From: an uncultured Acidimicrobiales bacterium
Lineage (GTDB): Bacteria; Actinomycetota; Acidimicrobiia; Acidimicrobiales; SHLQ01
Assembly (NCBI GenBank): GCA_937922235.1
Contig: CAKZVC010000081.1
Location: 1-34,356 of the forward strand
Reading direction: 5' to 3'
DNA: 34,356 nucleotides
Within the stretch, counting starts at the first letter, position 1, and every line of letters begins with the position of its first letter. Positions 29,486 through 34,356 of the stretch are shown here, in pieces. Under the pieces are notes generated by a model that had not been told where the DNA came from, ran no database searches, and saw only the letters and a program-made list of their open reading frames with translations. The position numbers and the translations under genes were made by a program.

Positions 29486-30532
29486 CTAGCTTTTGGTCAT
29501 CTCTCGAGCAGCGGACATGCAGGTGGCGTTGCGATGCAACACGGGTGTGTCGGCAACGGAGAGGTCGATTGTGTCAAGACAGGTCAGCGGCGCACCTCCG
29601 TCGAGGATCGATGCGAGCGACACAAATTGCGTCCGATGATCTTCAAAAGCCCCGAACTCGGCAACGGCACTCCCGACGAGATGCGCGCTGACGCGGCCAG
29701 CGTCGTCGGTGGTCCAGGTCGTGATCCACGGATCAAGTTGCAACGGCAGATCGTGACTGATCTCCAGCGCACGCTCAGCACCGGCCAAGGTCTCACCAAC
29801 CTGCGACTGATCGACAATGGTTTCGGTGCCAATAATCACGGGAACACCAGTTGGAGGCGTCAATCGCTCCTCGACAACAACACCGTCATCGCCAAGAACA
29901 AGCCAGCGAGTGCCCGAGGGGGTTCCAAGCGTGGCCCAGACCGATCGTTCACGAACCACCACACGTACCGTTGACGGCCACTGGCGCGTTACTTCCACGC
30001 TCTTTACCCAGGGCAGCGTCGCCAGCCGTTCTTGTGCCTCGTTGGTGTCGTACCGCAGGAGGGCCTTGTCAGGCTCGAGGGCGATCGTCTCCATAACAGC
30101 ACCGTCGCTCGTTCGGGCAATGCCGCTTACCTGCACCGAGCGCGCTTCGAAGAACGGGGCCTCGAGCACCGAAACGACAAACCCAATCGTGATCACAAGG
30201 CCGACCAACAGCCACCACTTAGCCACCGTTGCCGGCTCGACCTCGCGCTCAGGCCGGTGGAATGGAATCGAGGCTGCTGTTACTTGTCGAGACTTCCGCT
30301 CTGTGACTTGTCGAGACTTCCGCTCGACATCCGCAGTTGCCTTCTTGGTCGCTCCGCGAGCTCCGCTCCCGGTTAGCTTCTTCTGTCGAGCAGGTTTTGC
30401 TGTTTGGTGGGCGACTCGGCGGCGGGTGGTTCCGTGAGGGGCAGGTCCTGAGCGATGCGCGGCGGTACTGCCCTTGGGCTTGCGCGGCCCGGGCTTCGGG
30501 CGTGCAGTTGTTGTTCGTGTTGGCTTAGCCAT
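29486..30532 (-). CDS. ftsQ: Cell division protein FtsQ
   Basis: 348 residues. A long basic cytoplasmic tail (1-100) is followed by one membrane segment (about 106-126, WWLLVGLVITIGFVVSVL) and the extracytoplasmic POTRA domain (FFEARSVQVSGIARTSDGAVMETIAL, LPWVKSVEVTRQWPSTVRVVVRER) and beta domain. It links early and late divisome proteins in complex with FtsL and FtsB. The tail contains a tandem eight-residue repeat ERKSRQVT x2, encoded by a 24-bp direct repeat near 30282-30325. The start is 8 nt after murB; ftsZ follows. Confidence 0.9.
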   Translation of the reverse strand: MAKPTRTTTARPKPGPRKPKGSTAAHRSGPAPHGTTRRRVAHQTAKPARQKKLTGSGARGATKKATADVERKSRQVTERKSRQVTAASIPFHRPEREVEPATVAKWWLLVGLVITIGFVVSVLEAPFFEARSVQVSGIARTSDGAVMETIALEPDKALLRYDTNEAQERLATLPWVKSVEVTRQWPSTVRVVVRERSVWATLGTPSGTRWLVLGDDGVVVEERLTPPTGVPVIIGTETIVDQSQVGETLAGAERALEISHDLPLQLDPWITTWTTDDAGRVSAHLVGSAVAEFGAFEDHRTQFVSLASILDGGAPLTCLDTIDLSVADTPVLHRNATCMSAAREMTKS

Positions 30533-30540
30533 TCGCTGAG

Positions 30541-31521
30541 TTACCTCTCGTCGCCGTGACTATCTGTTGCTTGCACCCGTTCAACATCGGCTTCGGGAAA
30601 GCCGATCAAACGGGTCTCGGCATGCAGTCGCACCCCGTGTGTTTCGTCGATCCGATCGACGATCTCGATCATCAACGCCAGAACATCGTCCGCCGATCCG
30701 TCCGGGTCAGCCTGGATGAAGTTCGCGTGCTTTGGCGACACCTCGGCGCTGCCGACCCGATGCCCCTTCATGCCTGCGACGTCGATAAGGCGCCCAGCTG
30801 AATCATCGGGCGGGTTCGTAAAGACCGACCCAGCGTTTGCGCCACCAGGTTGGTGTTCGCGTCGCCAGCGGACGATCTCCTTCAGCGTCGCTGCGCCAAC
30901 GTCGGCGTTCCCAGGGTCGAGCTGCAAGGTTGCCGAAACAACCAGCTCCCAGGGCTGCAGTCGAGAGTGTCGATACGACAGGTCGAGATCGTGGGCTGGA
31001 ACAGTCGAGATCGTGCCCGATCGAAGATCGGCGAGCTCGATGGCAACGAGCGAGGCGTCCATGTCGGATCCGTGTCCGCCGGCGTTCATGCGAACCGCTC
31101 CCCCAATTGTGCCTGGCACGCCAACTGCCCATTCGAACCCGGACAATCCGGCCGTTACCGATGCGCGGGCCACGATTGGCAGCGACGCCGCGGCGCCCGC
31201 CACAAGGATCGTGCCCGTGATGGTCGTGTCGGTGAGCTCGCCATCGAGCAGTAGCCCAACGCCTGCGAAGCCGGCATCAGCGACGAGCAGGTTCGATCCC
31301 TTGCCGATCGGCAACGTGGACACCTTATGTTCGGCAATCGCCGATACGGCCGTATGCAGGGCAGCCTCCGTCGTAATGCGGAGCAGCAGACCGATCGGGC
31401 CGCCGACGCGATAGGTGCACAGCGGCCCGGCTGGGGCGTTGCGTTCGATGTCGATGCCGTCGATGCCGGCCAGGGCATCAGCAAGCGCGTCGAGAACGGA
31501 TGAGACGTGGTCGCCGGTCAT
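30541..31521 (-). CDS. murB: UDP-N-acetylenolpyruvoylglucosamine reductase
   Basis: 326 residues. An FAD enzyme reducing UDP-GlcNAc-enolpyruvate to UDP-MurNAc with NADPH. FAD domain: TYRVGGP (36-42), LPIGKGSNLLV (70-80), GVPGTIGGAVRMNAGGHG. The catalytic serine is Ser232 in NAGSVFTNP, and KHANFI near residue 270 is a typical motif. It lacks the extra loop of E. coli type I MurB, so it resembles type II/actinobacterial enzymes. The ATG overlaps the murC stop (ATGA). Confidence 0.94.
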   Translation of the reverse strand: MTGDHVSSVLDALADALAGIDGIDIERNAPAGPLCTYRVGGPIGLLLRITTEAALHTAVSAIAEHKVSTLPIGKGSNLLVADAGFAGVGLLLDGELTDTTITGTILVAGAAASLPIVARASVTAGLSGFEWAVGVPGTIGGAVRMNAGGHGSDMDASLVAIELADLRSGTISTVPAHDLDLSYRHSRLQPWELVVSATLQLDPGNADVGAATLKEIVRWRREHQPGGANAGSVFTNPPDDSAGRLIDVAGMKGHRVGSAEVSPKHANFIQADPDGSADDVLALMIEIVDRIDETHGVRLHAETRLIGFPEADVERVQATDSHGDER

Positions 31522-32909
31522 GCGTCTCCGACAAGGGGTTGCACTTCATCGGGAAGAACGACCAGGTCGCCCGCCCCCAAGGTGATGCACAAGTCGCCAG
31601 GGCGCAGTGCATTTGCGACCGCTGCGGGAAGCGTGGCTCGATCGGCGTGATACAGGATCTCGGGGTGGCCATCACCACGCTCAACGGCGTCGACGATCAA
31701 CTGTCCCGTGATTCCCGGTCGAGGCTTTTCACCTGATGCGTAAATGTCGGTGAGGATCAGCAGATCAGCATCGTCAAAGCAGCCTTCAAAGTCCTCCCAC
31801 ACCGCCTCGGTGCGGCTGTAGCGGTGCGGCTGGAACACCGCAACAACTCGATCGTGTCGGGTGTCTTTAGCGGCTGCGAGCGCTGACCGGACCTCGGTTG
31901 GGAGGTGCGCGTAGTCATCGATGAAGTCGACGCCGCCCACCGAACCGCGATTGTCGAAGCGTCGGCCAACTCCCCCAAAGCGGGCAAGAGCGGCTTGGGC
32001 GGCGCGGAACGGCAGACCCATCTCCATTGCTGCGGCTGTCGCGGCGGCGGCATTGCGGGCGTTGTGCATGCCGGGCATTGGCACACGGATGCTTCCGAGC
32101 AGGACGCCCGTGCGATGCAGATCGAAGGTGATGGCATCGGGGCCGCGCACGATGTCGGCCATCCGATAGGTCGCATCGTCGACACCGCCGTACGTGACCA
32201 CGTTGGATCCGTTGGCGAGAGCTCGCGCACCTTCGTCGTCAGCACACACCACAGCGACGGTGGATGCAGCGACGAACTCAGCGAACGCCGCGCGCATGTT
32301 CTCTTCGTTGCCGTAGAACTCGAGGTGGTCTGGCTCGACGTTCGTCACGATGCCGACGGTGTGGTTCAGAGCGAACCCCGAACCGTCGCTTTCGTCAGCC
32401 TCGATGATGAACCACTCGCCATCACCCCATCGAGCTCCGCTTCCAAGATCGGGGACAACGCCACCGATGATGTAGCTCGGATCAACGTTGGCCTCGACAG
32501 CGATGACGGCGAGCATTGAGGTGGTGGTCGTCTTGCCGTGCGTTCCCGCAACGGCGACCGTCTTTCGTTGGGCGGCGATTGCGGTGAGCATTTCCCCGCG
32601 GTGCATCACTCGGCCACCAGCTTCGGTGATCGCGACGACCTCGGGGTTCGTATCCGGCACCGCAGTCGACTTCGCGGCCAGGTCAGGAGCGACAACATTT
32701 GCCGCGTCGTGTCCGACCACAGCATCGATACCGAGCGACTGCAGATGATCGAGCGATGCGGACGCCACCATGTCACTGCCGCGCACGGTGTGTCCCATGC
32801 CGTGGAGTACCTCGGCAATCGCCGCCATGCCAGCTCCGCCGATCGCGATGAGATGAATGTTCTGTGGCACCGAAAGATCGGGGGTTGAGAGATCGGGAGC
32901 GTCATTCAT
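31518..32909 (-). CDS. murC: UDP-N-acetylmuramate-L-alanine ligase
   Basis: 463 residues. ATP-dependent ligase adding L-alanine to UDP-MurNAc in the cytoplasm. Rossmann UDP-binding start IHLIAIGGAGMAAIAEVLHGMGHTVRGSDM (18-47), P-loop AGTHGKTTTT (121-130), central NVEPDHLEFYG, and C-terminal FQPHRYSRTEAVWEDF. The ATG overlaps the murG stop, and the stop overlaps murB's start, so the mur genes form one coupled unit. Confidence 0.96.
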   Translation of the reverse strand: MNDAPDLSTPDLSVPQNIHLIAIGGAGMAAIAEVLHGMGHTVRGSDMVASASLDHLQSLGIDAVVGHDAANVVAPDLAAKSTAVPDTNPEVVAITEAGGRVMHRGEMLTAIAAQRKTVAVAGTHGKTTTTSMLAVIAVEANVDPSYIIGGVVPDLGSGARWGDGEWFIIEADESDGSGFALNHTVGIVTNVEPDHLEFYGNEENMRAAFAEFVAASTVAVVCADDEGARALANGSNVVTYGGVDDATYRMADIVRGPDAITFDLHRTGVLLGSIRVPMPGMHNARNAAAATAAAMEMGLPFRAAQAALARFGGVGRRFDNRGSVGGVDFIDDYAHLPTEVRSALAAAKDTRHDRVVAVFQPHRYSRTEAVWEDFEGCFDDADLLILTDIYASGEKPRPGITGQLIVDAVERGDGHPEILYHADRATLPAAVANALRPGDLCITLGAGDLVVLPDEVQPLVGDA

Positions 32910-34033
32910 GCGGCACCTCCGAACTTTTCGACCAGGTCGGTAACAGCGATCGCGGCGTCGGGGCGGGCAACGGCATCGACGCCAGCGCGCATCGACGTGA
33001 GGACACTCTCGGTGGCGAGAAGCCGCGTGATCGTGTCCACGAAGAGCTGCGAGTCGAAGATGCCGTCTGCGAGAAGCTCAGCTCCCCCGGCGCGCTCGAG
33101 CGCTCGTGCATTCTCGGTTTGATGATCGCCTGGGGCGCCTGGCAACGGAATCAGTACCGCTGGGGTACCGGTGGTTGCGAGCTCGGCGCAGCTGGTGGCG
33201 CCGGCACGGCAGACGACAAGGTCAGCGGCGGCGTACACCGAGGCCATATCGTTCTCGTATTCGACCGGGGTGTACATGAGGGTGGCTCCATCGGGAAGCA
33301 CTGCCCGGCTGGTGACATCGGCAAAGTCTCGCTTGCCGATGATGTGGCGGATCTCGATGTCGCCTCGGTCGGCCAGCTTGGGAAGCGCACCAACGACTGC
33401 ATTGTTGATCGTGCGTGCGCCGAGCGAGCCGCCGAACACCACGAGCAGTTTCTTGTCCTCATCGATGTTGAGGGTGGAGCGAGCAGCAGCACGCGAACCG
33501 ACTCGGTCGTCACTGATCGCAAGAATTTCGGGTCGTACGGGGTTGCCCGTCCATACGGCGCGTGGAAGCGCTGTGCCTTCGTAAGACACCGCACAGACCT
33601 TCGCGAACTTGCCGATGATCGTGTTGGCCAAGCCCGGAACGGCGTTCTGTTCTGCAACGACGATCGGTACGCGCAGCAAGACGGCCCAGAGGCCGGCGGG
33701 AACACTTGCGTAGCCGCCGAGGGCGACGACGACCTGTGGCTTGTGCGAACGAAGCAGACCGAACGAGGTTGCAAAGGCTTTGAGCAGACCGATGACCGAC
33801 GCAATGTTGTCGGTCGTGAGTTTGCGTTGGATGCCACGGCCGGGCAAGACGGTGAGCTCGAACCCAGCGTTTGGCACAAGCGTCTTTTCGACGCCGCGTT
33901 CTGAACCGACAAAATGAATGGTCGACGGGTCGTGTCCCCGGCGGACGAGCTCCTGGCCGATCGCAACCCCAGGTAAGACGTGTCCGGCAGTACCGCCGCC
34001 AACGATCAGGGCATAGGTGTTGGTGGAGGTCAT
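32906..34033 (-). CDS. murG: UDP-GlcNAc:undecaprenyl-PP-MurNAc-pentapeptide GlcNAc transferase
   Basis: 375 residues, GT-B glycosyltransferase converting lipid I into lipid II at the inner membrane face. Signatures: GGGTAGHVLPGVAIG (12-26), VVALGGYASVPAGLWA, EQNAVPGLAN, VVFGGSLGARTINNAV, and the UDP-GlcNAc site AADLVVCRAGATSCAEL...PLPGAPGDHQTENA. ATG at 34033 (MTSTNTYALIVGG) overlaps the ftsW stop (ATGA); upstream in-frame codons lie within ftsW. Confidence 0.96.
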   Translation of the reverse strand: MTSTNTYALIVGGGTAGHVLPGVAIGQELVRRGHDPSTIHFVGSERGVEKTLVPNAGFELTVLPGRGIQRKLTTDNIASVIGLLKAFATSFGLLRSHKPQVVVALGGYASVPAGLWAVLLRVPIVVAEQNAVPGLANTIIGKFAKVCAVSYEGTALPRAVWTGNPVRPEILAISDDRVGSRAAARSTLNIDEDKKLLVVFGGSLGARTINNAVVGALPKLADRGDIEIRHIIGKRDFADVTSRAVLPDGATLMYTPVEYENDMASVYAAADLVVCRAGATSCAELATTGTPAVLIPLPGAPGDHQTENARALERAGGAELLADGIFDSQLFVDTITRLLATESVLTSMRAGVDAVARPDAAIAVTDLVEKFGGAA

Positions 34034-34356
34034 CGATAGCTCCGGGCAACGTTCAAGATCACACCGACGCCTGCGAGGGTGGTCACCAGCGATGTCCCGC
34101 CAGCCGACATGAATGGCAGCGGCACACCGGTCATCGGCAACACTCCAAGAACGCCGCCGATGTTGACGAATGCTTGGACCAGGATCCACGACGCCACGCC
34201 GATAACCAGCAGCGCGCCGAACCGGTCGGCTCGACGGGCGATCACGAGTGACACCAAGCCGAACGCTACGTACCCAAAGACGACAACGACTGCGCCGACA
34301 AGTCCGAACTCTTCTGCGGTCACGGCAAAGACGAAATCGTTGTGGGCCTCCGGGAG
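34030..34356 (-). CDS. ftsW: Peptidoglycan glycosyltransferase FtsW, C-terminal fragment
   Basis: The last 108 residues of a SEDS-family membrane protein, cut by the window's right edge. LPEAHNDFVFAVTAEEFG, then about three membrane segments and the SEDS signature GVLPMTGVPLPFMSAGGTSL near residues 70-90. FtsW polymerises lipid II at the septum with FtsI. The stop overlaps the murG start. Confidence 0.93.
   Translation of the reverse strand, partial: LPEAHNDFVFAVTAEEFGLVGAVVVVFGYVAFGLVSLVIARRADRFGALLVIGVASWILVQAFVNIGGVLGVLPMTGVPLPFMSAGGTSLVTTLAGVGVILNVARSYR

Noticed and set aside
28399..29691. 430-codon open frame on + across ftsZ and its leader
   Set aside because: Antisense of ftsZ; the translation is low-complexity with no family features.
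32864..33904. 346-codon open frame on + opposite murG
   Set aside because: Antisense shadow of murG, caused by high-GC codon bias.

Overview
The window is a high-GC, gene-dense bacterial chromosome segment that looks actinobacterial, most likely from the class Acidimicrobiia (Ilumatobacter-like). Supporting signs are a mycothiol synthase (mshD), menaquinone genes (menA, menG), an actinobacterial division set (ftsZ, sepF, a DivIVA-type coiled-coil protein, murG-murC-murB-ftsQ), a lysine/alanine-rich DksA-like protein, and many genes whose start codon lies 6-7 nt after a TAnnnT -10 box, as expected for leaderless mRNAs. The genus is an inference; no rRNA is present.

Layout. 1-109: start of a GroES-family gene running off the left edge. 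230-3700: a split histidine locus, hisH-hisF on + facing hisB-hisC and a small coupled gene on -, with two hairpin repeats between hisF and hisB. 3947-6610: mshD, rlmN and a rhomboid-like membrane protein on +. 6614-7927: a small roadblock-like protein divergent from menG. 7928-8261: a gene-free stretch with a dispersed 17-bp repeat and a perfect 17-bp-stem hairpin. 8262-12258: an ABC exporter on +, then menA, a nitroreductase and an unrecognised gene on -. 12344-12382: four ACATTG repeats spaced exactly 11 bp. 12393-17069: dnaE, interrupted in its PHP domain by a 378-residue LAGLIDADG intein.

17193-20837 is an accessory-looking three-gene operon with base composition and codon use unlike its neighbours: a short iron-alcohol-dehydrogenase-like protein, a 620-residue AAA+ ATPase with a large helical N-terminal region, and a Pol-beta-type nucleotidyltransferase. 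All three overlap at stop/start codons. I do not recognise the combination as a described system, and it is the best candidate here for something new. A phosphodiesterase/alkaline-phosphatase-superfamily gene of similar composition faces it 5 bp away but is coupled to rluD.

20843-34356 (all -) reads, in transcription order, ftsW (partial), murG, murC, murB, ftsQ, ftsZ, pgeF, yggS, sepF, a DivIVA-like gene, a DksA-like gene, lspA, rluD and the phosphodiesterase. This is the division/cell-wall cluster with its usual downstream genes. Most junctions overlap (ATGA or longer), so much of it is translationally coupled. The ftsZ leader holds a 53-nt nested stem closed by a cUUCGg tetraloop on the mRNA strand. 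No tRNA, rRNA or CRISPR array was seen.
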